NCBI GenBank assembly: GCA_022376515.1
Contig: WTXI01000013.1
Location: 558,001 to 622,000, forward strand
Direction: 5' to 3'
Source of the DNA: Lactifluus volemus
Taxonomy: Eukaryota > Basidiomycota > Agaricomycetes > Russulales > Russulaceae
Length of the DNA stretch: 64,000 nucleotides
This document shows, piece by piece, positions 10,760-22,278 of the stretch. The number at the start of each line of letters is the position of its first letter. The stretch's first letter is position 1. The translations under genes were made by a program, and so were the position numbers. The notes below the pieces were generated by a model that was given only the letters and a program-made list of their open reading frames with translations, was not told where the DNA came from and did no database searches.

Positions 10760-12480
10760 AGGGTCGGCCTTAGATCGGACCTTCTATGACGCCGTGTGTC
10801 GTTGCCCTGCTCAGAAGACAAGGCGCACGATGCGTCGATGGCCGACTCGTCGTCCTCACCAGCACCTCACCGTTTTTGTGCATACAACAAGTTCACTCTG
10901 CATGTTATGCTAAGTCTGGCCTAGTCAGGACTGAAATTTTTGGTTTTATTTTTGTCCCGGCTGTTTTTTCGTCCACTGGAGTGTTGTGGCAACCGATCCA
11001 CCATTTACTACGTAAACACTCCCTGGTTCATTTTGTTGGACCCAGAGGGACAGTGTGTGGTGGACCAACTTACTGTGCGAGTGGCCTGCATATTCGATTT
11101 GCCCGTAGCCCGGCTTGTAAGATTGGCCGGCGTGCCAACTCAAATCGAAGACATAGCCTGTGCTCTAGATGCGACACTGCCAGGATTATGAACGGTATGG
11201 GCTCCCCGCCAGCGACCTTCGAACCTCATTTCGCTGTCCTCCCCTCGCCTGTGTCTGCACGATCGCGCGCGAATACAGGTGCATGGAATCACAGATATTG
11301 GCCTCCTCACTTATGGTGCAGCTGGGCCTTTGTGTGTGTGTGCCTGCGGTATTTTTGCCCAAATTCATCCCCCCCGCATCTAGCGGAGAGGACGCGGGGA
11401 GCTGAAGATGGCTCAGAGCGTCGGGCACGGAGAGGTCCGAAAAGCATCGATATCCACGTGACCCTACCAGTGACAAGCCTTTTCTATTGGAAGAACGCAG
11501 CGGATAACGACGGCGTTCTTCCCTCCGGTAAGAGTCCAGGGCCCCCTCCTGCGTCTCGTCCCCATACATGAATTGACAAGGCAACCCAAACCATGGATTT
11601 GGTATTATGGTAATGACAGGCGCATCTCCGCTTTCAGAAGACGGTAACGTCGACGTCCGCGTTCGGCGTCGGTCAGAGCCCTTTCCGAGGGTAGAAAATA
11701 TTCTCAGATGCCCCCCCCCGCCGTCCGGACCCGCATGGCTCGAAGTATTTCCACCGGCCGCCACAACGAGAAAATATGCAGCACTGGCAGTGAGAGTGGA
11801 TACCCACCTATAGCTTCCGCATCGGCCGGATCGTGTTTGTCCAAACATGAGTCGCAACGACGTTATTTGCATATTCTCACTGTGTCCTTCTGTTGTTGTG
11901 CTGCTTTCTCTACCCGCGCGAATCGCATCAGAAATAAGCCAGCAGACGGTCAGCCAGGGCTCTGGCTTTAGTCGTTTAGCTAGATCTTTTGACCTGGAAG
12001 ACCCCGATATACGCGCAACTGACGTTGTGGCTCGGTTTTTTTTTCCAAGTTTGGTGTTTTGACTTGTGGCTTTTTCTATGATTTATCGCCCACGGATCAA
12101 CATCTAATTCAGGGGACTGTGTGGTAAATCGGGGGTTGTGATAGAGCCCGCAGAATATCACGAGCGAGCGAGTTGGACCGCCGCCGACCACCGCGATCTT
12201 CGCCTCGGGTATTTTCTGGTGCTTTCCTATTCCCAGTACAGTACGTCGGATCCCTTCAAGTTCTTCCGCAATCTTCTGGAAGCACTGTGCCAGGCTTCAA
12301 TGGCGTTGCCAGCCTTCGCCATTTTCAAAAGTAACGTTGTTCTGGTGCATAAGCTTGCGGCCAGTTGTATGTGTCGTATTCCTCCGCTGTAGTTGGAACC
12401 AAAAATCTCATGTCATTGTGGGGGTAAATAATGTAATACTGTAAATGATTGGCATTCTCTGCTCCCCCGCGTGCGTCTAG
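10760..12480 (+). repeat. dispersed non-coding repeat R1, longest compact copy
   Basis: Blocks of this stretch recur in the same order at 25.17-28.66 kb, and in part at 31.4-32.0 and 34.9-35.4 kb. Shared landmarks include GCCGTGTGTCGTT (near 10791), GCAACCGATCCACCAT (10989), GACATAGCCTGTGCTCTA (11150), CTTCCCTCCGGTAAG (11517), GACGTCC[GA]CGTTCGGCGTCGG (11650), CAACATCTAATTCAGGGGACT (12099) and TTCAAGTTCTTCCGC (12258). Open frames inside are not conserved between copies, so it is probably a non-autonomous or decayed transposon-derived sequence. No coding domain was recognised. Confidence 0.6.
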
Positions 12481-12665
12481 ATTGAGGTTTTCCGATTTCT
12501 TTTGCATCTGAAGCGACAGAAATGGGTGAAAGTTTCCCAGCAGCCGGCGAAACCCGGACAGTGCAGCACGTACCTTTCACTTGATACAGTACCTAGACCC
12601 CAAACTCACACCTGATATCCTCCGCTGCTGGCCATTACCATAGCCCAGGTACTCAACATTCCGGA

Positions 12666-15600
12666 ATGAGTTGCAGTAGTGCTCAGATAACGAGTACGTA
12701 TCCTCAGAGCTCTACTTTGATCTTATAAGTACTAAATCTCTTTGCCTTGTCAGTCCATACAGCGTACGACCTTCCCCGTTTCAGGACATTCCTTAAGAAA
12801 GAAAAACAGTTTCATGTTACTGTAACTTACGGGGAGAGGACATGGCGGACACGATCTGTGCGGAGCAAGGCACAACGCGTGGAATGGAACGAGAGCTTCG
12901 ATGCATGGTGCGCAATGTCCACTCCTTGTTTTCTCTATACAACTAAGTCTCCTGCAGTGCTGTACAACCACCTCCCGTATAACGGTATCTCTTTATGCGG
13001 AAATGGCATCGCAGAAGGACATCCTTGTTGGAAGGCAGGAGATTGCCTGTGAGCCTCGACCCCGTTAGTCTATTTCTCAGAATTCTTACTCATCCGTCTG
13101 GCTGAGCGTCCTACATGTAGAATTTAATATTGTTTTCGACAGAGCTGAGGGACATTCTAGACATCCGACGGGGCCGGTCACTCTCTCCTTAACTATTACC
13201 GTGTCGACGAACGCGGGTTCCTTCTCGACTGACGCTGCAGCAGTCAACACCCTGAACCCCACAACACCTGGCCTGGACAACCCTGTTGCCGAAGGGGTTG
13301 TTTCATGTCCTACTGTCCAGTCTAACACTGAAGTCATGCCACCTACGGAAGTTACTGGCCCTCCATCTCTATCCCAGACGCACGACCTTCCTATCAAGAG
13401 TGGTACTCCTGTGGACAGCCAAACGGAAATGTCACATACTCTCAATCACGCTCAACAAGTCGTGGATGCAATGAAGACATGGGAGAGCGCCGTTGGTGTT
13501 ATCAAACAGGTGATGGACCTCGTCGGTCCAATCGTAAATGTACTATATCTAACATCGCTTTTATCTGTCTTTCGCCAAGCTGACTTCCGTTCTTCAGATG
13601 TTTCCTCATGCAAAGACAGCATGGGAGTTGCTCTCAAAAATTCCCAAGGTGCGTCTCCTTACCTTGTCCGAGGCACTGGCATGGAACATTCACTGTTTTT
13701 TTTTACCTTTCCGCTAGACTCTACTGGACCAGTTCAAGCGTGATGACAACGTCCGACGATTACTTCAGGCGATACGAGATGCGTTTGAGATTGCAAAGGA
13801 GGCGGACTTTTGAAGAACATGGATCCAGCCTCTGCGCAGGCAAATATCCTCGTTGACATGTTCGATTGTGTCTCTGAATGTGCCAAATTTATATATCGTT
13901 GCAGAGGATGTTCAAGTTGGTACGTCGTCTTGACCTCTCTCGTTGGTCATTCAATTAAAATATACGATTTTCAGGAACGCGGACCGTCAAGAATGCCTTC
14001 GGACAAGCTGATAAAAAGATAGAACAGTACCGCACCGACCTCCTCCGAATGCGAGAGAATTTCCTTGACCGTGGCGCTGTCATCACTGAGGTTGCTGTAC
14101 TAGAAGCTGGTGAGTGATTCTGATAGTCACCGAACCGTCGGATCGTCAATCTGACTAGGGGCCTACAGAGTTGGATGGAAAACTCAGAGAGATGCCTTAC
14201 AAGGGAGGCTGGCGATTCGGCGATGAAAGCGCTGTCTTCCGGGCACACGCGAAGATTTCTTGGAATTCATTGCCAGATGGATAGAGAATCCGGAATCCAA
14301 ACGTGTGCTTGTTCTCCTCGGACAGGCGGGCACGGGAAAGTCCACGATCGCAAACGAGGTCGCACGTCGGTTCGACGGCAGGTATCTTGGTTCTTACTTC
14401 GCTTATCGGCGGAAGGAGGGCTCCAAAGAAGATGCTTACCAACTCTTCACGACACTTGTGCGCGATCTCTCCGATCGCCATCGCGCGTTCAAACGAGAGC
14501 TCGGGAGAGTCGTCAAGGATAATTCCTCTCTTCGGGTAGCCGAGACTATCTTACGCTTTTTGAACGCCTCCTCCTCGAGCCGCTCAGGGATCTACGACTT
14601 GATGACCCAATTCTTATCATCATCGATGCATTGGACGAGAGTGGTGATGCAATCGGCCGAAATGGATTACACACATTTCTTGCCAAACATTTGTTTGACC
14701 TCCCATCAAATTTCCGAGTACTCATCACCTCAAGGCAGGAGGATGGAATCGAACGTGCGTTTTCCAAAGCGTCGTCTGTCGACATGCTCTACATGGATGA
14801 TCCGAAAATGGCTGCCAAGACTAAGGAAGATATACGCATGTATCTTCAGAAGGTGCTCGATCGGACGTGTTCGAGATCCATGGCGACGAGCTAGTAAAGG
14901 CCGCAGAGGGCCTGTTTCAATGGGCGGCCGTCGCAAGCGGGTTCATAAACAGCCGGGCTAGTCTCGGCCTTAGCGTGAATAAGCGCGTACGGCGCCTGAC
15001 GGGACACTCTCGAGGTCTCAGTGGAGAAGGATTGTTGGACAACCTGTATGAAGAAATTCTCAAAGAGTGCTTCACATCGGATGAAGCACAGGCTCTATTC
15101 CGGACCATTATGGGACAGCTCTTTGCTGCGATCGAGCCGCTCTCGATACATTCCTTGGTTCCCTGCGACAGCATGTACCCGTTGAAGACCCCGAGGACTC
15201 CGATCCGGCTCTCGTTCTTGAAATTGTCGGTCAACTCGGCTCACTGCTGAGTAATGTTTCTTCATCTGATCATACACGCCCCCTCGTTCCTCTCCACACT
15301 TCATTCCGTGACTTTCTAACCAGCAAGACGAGCAACGTATTTTACGTGGATCTCACCGACACACACCGTCAGTTAGTGCATTCCTGCGTTGGTTTAATGC
15401 TAGATGATCTCAAATTCAACATCTGCCAACTCGAGTCGTCATATCTTGCGAACAGTGATGTCCCGGGCTTTGACTGTCGAGTCGCCCAACACGTTTCGCC
15501 TGCTCTATCGTATTCCTGCGTCTTCTGGGACAATCATTTAAAGCATGCCGTTTTCGAGCATGACCTGTTCGCGAAACTTCGATTGTTCTTGGAGAAAAAG

Positions 15601-17996
15601 TTTCTCTTTTGGCTAGAAGTTCTTAGCCTCAAGAGTAAAGTGGGCGTTGCTTCACCAGCATTGTCATCTCTGTCGAAATGGTTGCAGCAGGAGGTAAGTA
15701 CACCTCATGAATCAATATGAACTGTAGTGACGTTTGCATAAAATTGCAATAGATATCGCAACCGGAGGTGGAGAATTTGTTGACATTGGCGAAGGACGCG
15801 TCCGCGTTTGTGAAGTATTTCGGAATGGCTGTGGCAAGAAGTGCTCCACATATCTACATCTCTGCGCTCCCTTTCGCACCAAGCTCCTCCCACATCCTCA
15901 ATCAATATCTTCACGAATTTCCTCGCACATTGTCCCTGGAATGTGGGCAGTTGCCTCACTGGCCAGCTCTGAAAATGACGATTCAGACACATGACGGCTT
16001 CCCCAATTCTGTTGCATTCTCGCCGGACGGGCAGCGCATTGCATTGGCCTCGGACACGATTCGGGTGTGGGACGCCGCAACAGGAGACGTCGTAGTGGGC
16101 TCATTTACTGGACACACAAGTTTGGTCACCTCTGTTGCATTCTCGCCAGACGGGCAGCGCATCGCATCAGCCTCGAATGATTGGACGATTCGGGTGTGGG
16201 ATGCTGCAACAGGAGAGGTCGTAGCGGGTCCGTTTACTGGGCACACAAATGCGGTGACCTCTGTTGCATTTTCACCAGACGGGCAACGCATCACATCCGC
16301 CTCACGAGATTGCGAAATTCGGGTGTGGGATGCCGCATCAGGAGAGGTTGTAGCGGGCTCATTTATTGGACAGAGAGATGGGGTCACGTCTGTTGCATTC
16401 TCCCCAGACGGGCAGCGCATCGCATCGGCTTCTTCCAATTGCACAATTCGGGTGTGGGATGCCGCATCAGGAGAGGTCGTTGCGGGCCCATTTACTGGGC
16501 ACAAATTAGGAGTCAACTCTGTTTCCTTCTCACCAGATGGGCGGCGCATCGCATCAGCCTCGAACGATCGCACAATTCTCGTGTGGGGTACCGCAACAGG
16601 GGAGTTGGTGGCGGGCCCATTTACTGGTCACAGAGATGCATTAACCTCTGTTGCATTCTCGCCAGACGGTCAGCGCATCGCATCGACCTCGTATGATCGC
16701 ATGATTCGAGTGTGGGATGCCGCAACAGGAGAGACCGCTGCAGGCCCATTTTCTGGACACGATCAATTGATCACCTCTATTGCATTCTCGCCGGACGGCC
16801 AACGCATCGCATCAGCCTCGTGGGATTGCACGATTCGTATTTGGGATGCCGAGGTCGTTGTGGACCCATTTACTGAAACCACAAGTTGGGTCAGTTCTGT
16901 TGCACTCTCGCTAGATAGGCAGCGCATGGCATTGGCTTCAGGTCACACGATATGGGTGTGGGATACCGTAACAGGAGAGGTGGTGGGCCCATTTACTAAA
17001 CACACATATTTCACCACTTCTCTTGCATTCTTGCCAGACGGGCAGCGTATCGCGTCGCGCTCGTTTGATCACACAATTTGTGTATTGGATGCTGCAACAG
17101 GAGAGGTCGTAGCGGGCCCATTTACTGGACACACAAGACCGAACACATTGTTGTTGGAAAGCCATATTGCATGTTCGCCGGACGGGCAGCGCATCGCATT
17201 GGCTTCGTACGATCACACGATTTGCGTGTTGAATGCTGCAACAGGAGAGGTCATAGCGGACCCATTTATTGGACACACAAGTACGGTCGTCTCTGTTGCA
17301 TTTTCACCAGATGGGCAGTGCATCGCATCGGCCTCATTGGATTGCACAATTCGTTTGTGGGCTGCCACAACAGGAGAGACTGTAGCGGGCCCATTTACTG
17401 GACATGCAGGTGGGGTCCATTCTATTGCATTCTCGCCAGACAGGCAGCGTATCGCATCTGCCTCGCACGATCGAACGATTCGTGTGTGGGATGTTACAAC
17501 GGGAGAGGCCGCAGCGGGCCCATTTACTGGACACACAAGTTGGGTCCACTCTGTTGCATTCTCGCCAGACGGGCAGCGCATTGCATCGGCCTCAAACGAT
17601 TGTACGATTCGTGTGTGGGATGCCACAACAGGAGAGGTCGTAGCTGGTCCATTTCCTGGACATACAAATCCGGTCATTTCCGTTGCATTCTCGCCAGACG
17701 GACAGCACACTGTCTCAGTCTCGGACCGTGGCGTAATTCGTGTGGAGAGGGTTGCAACAGAAGACCTTGAGGACAATCATTTTACGGGTCAATCCCAGAT
17801 TCGTAGTGACGGTTGGATATATGGGAAAGACGGAGAACTCCTCTTATGGATCCCTCTCCTCCACCGGTCGGGCCTTTATAGACCTGGCACTGTTCGGATT
17901 GCAGGCAATGAAAAACATTCTACCCGGCTTGATCTTTCGAAGTTTGTGCACGGATCGAATTGGGCTACAGTATATCATCACAATCTATCTAAATAG
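12666..17996 (+). CDS. NLR-like STAND protein: C2 - NACHT - 14 x WD40
   Basis: Predicted signal-transducing ATPase of the fungal NACHT-WD40 class (heterokaryon-incompatibility HET-E/HET-D type architecture), thought to oligomerise on ligand recognition. Exons: 12666-12693, 12754-12907, 12958-13048, 13145-13539, 13580-13648, 13718-13919, 13975-14109, 14169-15693, 15753-17996 (about 1616 aa). N-terminal C2-like domain (about 5-110: FHVTVTYGERTW, RVEWNESF). Helical linker. NACHT with Walker A GQAGTGKST (about 410) and Walker B ILIIIDALDES (about 505), then FRVLITSRQE sensor and a winged-helix region. Fourteen WD40 repeats (about 949-1548) with the consensus SVAFSPDGQRIASAS..TIRVWDAATGE. Single missing bases are inferred near 12970, 13809, 14252, 14548, 14867 and 15158, with a two-base gap near 13900; restoring them gives correct phase at every junction. 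The WD40 exon is open throughout. Either assembly homopolymer errors or an inactivated allele would explain this. Confidence 0.85.
15990..17790 (+). repeat. 14 tandem WD40 coding repeats of about 129 bp
   Basis: Units share long near-identical stretches (TTCTCGCCAGACGGGCAGCG and ATTCGGGTGTGGGATGCC types) and differ mainly at the codons right after GGACAC and around the strand before TIRVWD. The count fits two seven-bladed propellers. Repeats 7, 8 and 10 are irregular in length, and repeats 9 and 10 have VLDAA/VLNAA in place of VWDAA. Confidence 0.85.
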
Positions 17997-17999
17997 AAT

Positions 18000-18590
18000 A
18001 TGCTTTTAGAAATATGACGATTGATGACGACGGGACATAGACATATAGCAGTAGTGTGTGATAACCAAAACAATGGGCGACTTTGTGAGGGGTGGATAAA
18101 AATATAAAATGAAACAACACGATTCATTCCCCCCTAAAATAACTACGCAGTGTCATGACGACCATTCCCGTTGCCACCTCCTACCCAGAGTTGCCGCCCC
18201 TTGCTTAGCCGCGCACCGTCATCGTCCCTTTCCATTGCAAGCCTGAGACAGTCCTGAACCGCGACCAGGCCTGGATTTCCAACAGCAAAGCCGGGGCGGG
18301 GATGGGCTACTGTTGAAGCCAGGAGAAACAAGAAACTCCCTTCCACAGTCCAAGCGGGATCAACCCACGAAGCCAGAACCTTGGGGTTCCACCCACAGCC
18401 TCTCCTCCGACATTTTCTCTAAATCGGCGCCACCTTGTGGCTCGGTTTGGCGGGGTCATCCAATGTCAACGACTAATACAACCTAGTACACCGCTACAAG
18501 GCTCACAAATTATAGCCTGAGGTATAAACATAGAAAATGCCGCCTAAGACACGAGGTGATTTCAAGACGGATATCAGTTGATGGTTCCGG
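18000..18590. other. 3' flank of the NACHT gene and dispersed repeat fragments
   Basis: No gene is supported. A segment around 18316-18355 (AGGAGAAACAAGAAACTCCC and neighbours) recurs near 34847-34876, marking a second dispersed repeat. Polypurine and AT-rich sequence follow. Confidence 0.45.
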
Positions 18591-18756
18591 TGCGACTGGG
18601 GTATTGATAAAAGCCCTTCTTTCAACTACGTGTATACCTCTCGTTTAAACGTTTCCGGATACGGATGTTCCGAGTCGTCGATAGAATTACCCCTCCGGGT
18701 TTCCCCCAGTGACAACGAGCTGAGTTACTACTGCCACCTGTCAACTACTAGTACAT

Positions 18757-19195
18757 TTACGTTCTCCCAGCTTTCTTGGCTGCAGCGCGTGCACGCGTGA
18801 TCTGCTTCTTCCAACCATAACATTGGCTACATTCTACACGATTCCATCCAGAATGTGATCGAGAGAGACAGAGACAGAGACGAAGGGCGGATGGTGGACC
18901 GAACCCCTAAATAGAATATTTACGCACCCCGAAAAAAACATCGTTTTCCTCTCGCAGGTCTATATCGCAGTCGGAGCAGTGTTGCGCAATCAAGGTGACC
19001 AGAAATTCAAGATCAAAGATCGAAAAGTGAAGGTGAAGGTGAAGGTGAAGGTGAAGGTGGAGAGGGCGTACCTCCTCCTTGAGATGAGCGAGACAGAAGA
19101 CGGCGTTGTTGAGTTCGGGACGATGTAGGTCATGTTTATCTCGATGTGGGGAACAAAGCAGCGGCCAAAGGGTAGGAAAGATGAGATGGGTCATT
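18757..19195 (-). pseudogene. broken paralogue of the Cys-rich zinc-binding protein at 35.5-36.1 kb
   Basis: The C-terminal exon is intact in reading (GWNRVECSQCYGWKKQITRARAAA, stop at 18757-18759) and the CSDCDIDLREEND exon is recognisable. Compared with the intact copy, the middle exon carrying FDFIDRDGLEAPP..QCKKH is deleted, the acceptor before CSDC has lost its AG, and the N-terminal exon is frameshifted after MTYIVP. The first intron has an expanded GGTGAA-type tract (about five units against two, near 19026-19058). Together these mark a pseudogene. Confidence 0.75.
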
Positions 19196-20337
19196 GTCGT
19201 GTGAGTGATCTAATCTAATCTAATCTGTTATCGGAGGCGTGACTTTGGCAGGGTCCAATGGAAGTATGTATAGTGTCCCTGCGACTCAGGTAGTCTGTTA
19301 TATTTGCTGTTCTCACTGTCTCTCATACTGACCATCGATTTTCACGGCACCGGATTTGCAGGGTATCGGAATTGGCACGCGACTCGGTGAGGACGGTTAT
19401 TAACATATCTCCATGTAAATCTAACCTCTCATACGAATAGCAAACGACAACATGCCATTGAGCGTTATATGACTGTCTCTGATGGTAAGTATCCACCGCC
19501 TTGTCCGTTTATAAGCACTCATGTAGAAGACAGAGCCGGGTTACTATGTAGATTGCTTGGTAGATTGACTACGGCATACCACTGGCAAGCGGCATACAGT
19601 AGTCATCGTATGCGATGCCACAGCGAGATGCCGCGTACCTTTGGCGACAAGGGTCACCTTCTTGCTCTCCTTCGCTCGTACTAACCCTGCGGGGGCAATG
19701 GGCCAGTCGGGGGCAACGGATCAGTCACGCTTGTCCCCAGCCAAAGTTCAGACCCCGCAGCACTTGGGCGTGACTCGCGTGACAAACTGCATTTTTTTTG
19801 TTTTTCGATATAACACAATTCTACCCACAGAAACACACGGAATATGCTTGCATGTGGTACAGGATGCCATATGTCAATTTTCGTGGTGATTGAGCAAGAA
19901 TTGGGTGAGAAATTTGAAGTGGCCCATTGCCCCGACTGGCCCATTGCCCCCGCAGGGTTAGTATCTCAAATGGCGTGAAGATTCGCTTTCTTGGGCGCCC
20001 ATTTGTATTTTGCGGCTCGGGCCAATTAGCTTCCGCTCCGGTCGGCTATCATCCAACTTGTCCAAAAACAAAATGACGGTTTTCAATCATTCAATGCTTG
20101 AACGTTCTTGAACTAGCCGCGTTTTCACATATGCTGCTCGTTTGGAACCCAAAAGTCACTCCCTCTTGAATCAAAGCTACACTCCGACGCGTCTTTGGGG
20201 GTCAGCACCAGTCAGCCGTCACTGTATTCCATTTTTGGCTCGGTATCCAGCGGCACTTGGTTCCGTTTGTTGTTAAAATGTTAGTTGACCTCTGATGACA
20301 TATTAGCTGCCCTGAACTTGACATGTGTGTGCCTCGG

Positions 20338-20352
20338 GACACAGTATTTAAA
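20338..20352 (+). promoter_or_regulatory. TATA-like element of chitinase 1
   Basis: ACACAGTATTTAAATGG lies about 55 bp before the ATG. The same element is kept in front of the duplicate near 58905-58917. Confidence 0.45.
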
Positions 20353-20401
20353 TGGCCCTTTTGAATGGCCTGACCCAGTCGCCGTCCTTTACACCTGACT
20401 T

Positions 20402-22022
20402 ATGAAGATCGCTCTCGCTCTTTTCATCCTCTATGCTCAGCTGAGCAATGCCTCTCACTTGCGTCGTTCGATTATCCACAGCAAACGTTCCCTCTCTGTG
20501 CGCTCAAGCGTTGAATCTGAATCGTTGAAAAGGGCGATTCCAGGCCGCCCAGTGGCTCTGTCATGGTACGCTTCATGGCATAGTAACGACTTCCCTCTGT
20601 CAAGTGTCAGCTGGTCCAAGTACGACTCGGTTATCTATGCTTTCGCGTGAGTATTATGATGTGACCCTTTGTGCGGGGTTTTATGACAATCCGCAGATCC
20701 ACCACACCGGATGTCAACACAATTGGTCTTCAGCAATCTGACCAAGATTTACTCCCTAAGTTTGTGGAAACTGCGAAGTCCTATGTATGCGCTATCTTTG
20801 TATCTACTCTCATGGCTCACAAGTTTCTCAGAATGTCCGTCCCATGCTGTCAATCGGAGGTTGGGGTGGTTCGATATACTTCTCTTCTGCCGTAGCCACC
20901 CAGGAAAACCGCACAGCCTTTGCTACGGCGGTCATGCGTACTGTCTCACAGTACCGTCTGGAGGGTATTGAATTTGAGTGCGATTGTCTTTTATATCTTT
21001 CTGAGTTTGGTTTTGCTCATTTGAACCATAGCTGGGAGTATCCTGGCCGGCAAGCACTCGGTTGCAATATCGTCTCAAAGGACGATAGCGCCAACTTCCT
21101 CTCATTTCTGCAAATACTTCGCAGCCAGGAGGGTGCGAAAGATCTTATTATATCCGCTGCCGTCTCAATAACCCCCTTCCTGGGCTCGAATGGTCAACCG
21201 ATGTCGGATGTCTCCCAGTTTGGGAAGGTTCTCGACCATATTGGTTCGCTTCCCTCTATTGCTTCGTGCAACGTTCTCTAATACCATATTTAGAGGTTAT
21301 GAACTATGATATCTGGGGCTCATGGTCATCCTCCGTCGGTCCAAATGCACCCTTGGATGACTCGTGTGCACCATCGCCCCAAGGTTCTGCAAAGTCAGCT
21401 GTCAAGGCTTGGACCGCCGCAGGCTTTCCAGAGGAGAACATTATCCTTGGCGTCGCGTCATACGGACATTCCTACTTTGTAGAACGGGCAAAAGCATACA
21501 ACCAGAAGACTGGCCAGATCGAACCCTACGTGCCCTTCGACAAATCCCAACAGCCCGCAGGAGACAAGTGGGATTCCACGGCAGGCGCTGGCGACGAGTG
21601 TGGAAATTCTGGCGCCGTCGGTGGCGTCTTCAATTTCTGGGGTTTGATAGAAGCCGGGTTCCTCAATAAGGAAGGAAAGGCTGCCACAGGGATGAACTAT
21701 ACGTTCGATTCGTGTAGCCAGACGGTGCGTGATTTACCGACACCCACAAATCGTTGATTCTCTGATGGTTCTTTGAACTCAGCCTTTCGTATATAATCCT
21801 ACATCACAGGTCATGGTGTCCTATGACGATGCCGTTTCATTCCGTACGTCACTATCTAGTATGGGGGATTTTTCTTAACACATATATTGAAATTGAACAG
21901 TCGCCAAAGGCAATTACATTAAGGATGCAGGCCTCGCAGGTTTTGCGATGTGGCAGACTGGAGGTGACTCGCATGACATCTTGCTTAACGCCATCAAATC
22001 TGCTTTCGATAATAATCTCTAG
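20402..22022 (+). CDS. secreted GH18 chitinase, copy 1 (intact)
   Basis: Endochitinase-type glycoside hydrolase family 18, expected to act on chitin at the cell wall or outside the cell. Seven exons in perfect phase: 20402-20646, 20697-20784, 20832-20977, 21032-21243, 21294-21724, 21783-21843, 21901-22022 (434 aa). Signal peptide MKIALALFILYAQLSNA, then a basic pro-region with dibasic sites ending LKR before PGRPVALSWYASW. GH18 strands are visible: SVIYAFA, MLSIGGWGGSIYFSSAV, and the catalytic strand LEGIEFDWEYPG with the general acid Glu kept; then VMNYDIWGSWS and FAMWQTGGD. The motif departs from the usual DGxDxDxE at two positions (D to E at the first and second Asp). An intron splits the third Asp codon. 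The neighbouring F-box gene is convergent, 256 bp away. A near-identical duplicate lies at 58970. Confidence 0.9.
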
Positions 22023-22278
22023 TTACTCAACGTATTTTTGTTCGTTCTTCCTCCATTATCAAGTATACTTGCTGTGGCCATTGCGTTCCTCAGCTTGCGG
22101 ATGTCCTTGGCCGTTGGACTGAAAGAATTAGGCATTCATAAGGTATGATATGTGAGAGAGTGCATCTAGTACAATGCAGGCATTCACAATGCCCCAGCTC
22201 ATATTCCAACAATTACAGTAAGATCGCTACAATCAGGATACCTTCCAAGAGAAAAACTGCCACCAGAGTTCTTCTACG

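Noticed and set aside
13049..13201. Apparent frameshift after intron 3 of the NACHT gene (a reading with RDILDIRRG)
   Set aside because: The acceptor two bases later (ending at 13144) gives one continuous frame into the conserved LSLTITVST segment.
15983..17776. Several long open frames on the minus strand and in another plus frame across the WD40 region
   Set aside because: They are shadows of the tandem 129-bp coding repeats; the repetition keeps alternative frames open and the main frame encodes canonical WD40 units.
18143..18346. Minus-strand frame beginning MEGSFLFLLA, also seen near 34875
   Set aside because: The two copies share only the first ten residues before diverging in frame; this reflects a shared repeat and not a gene.
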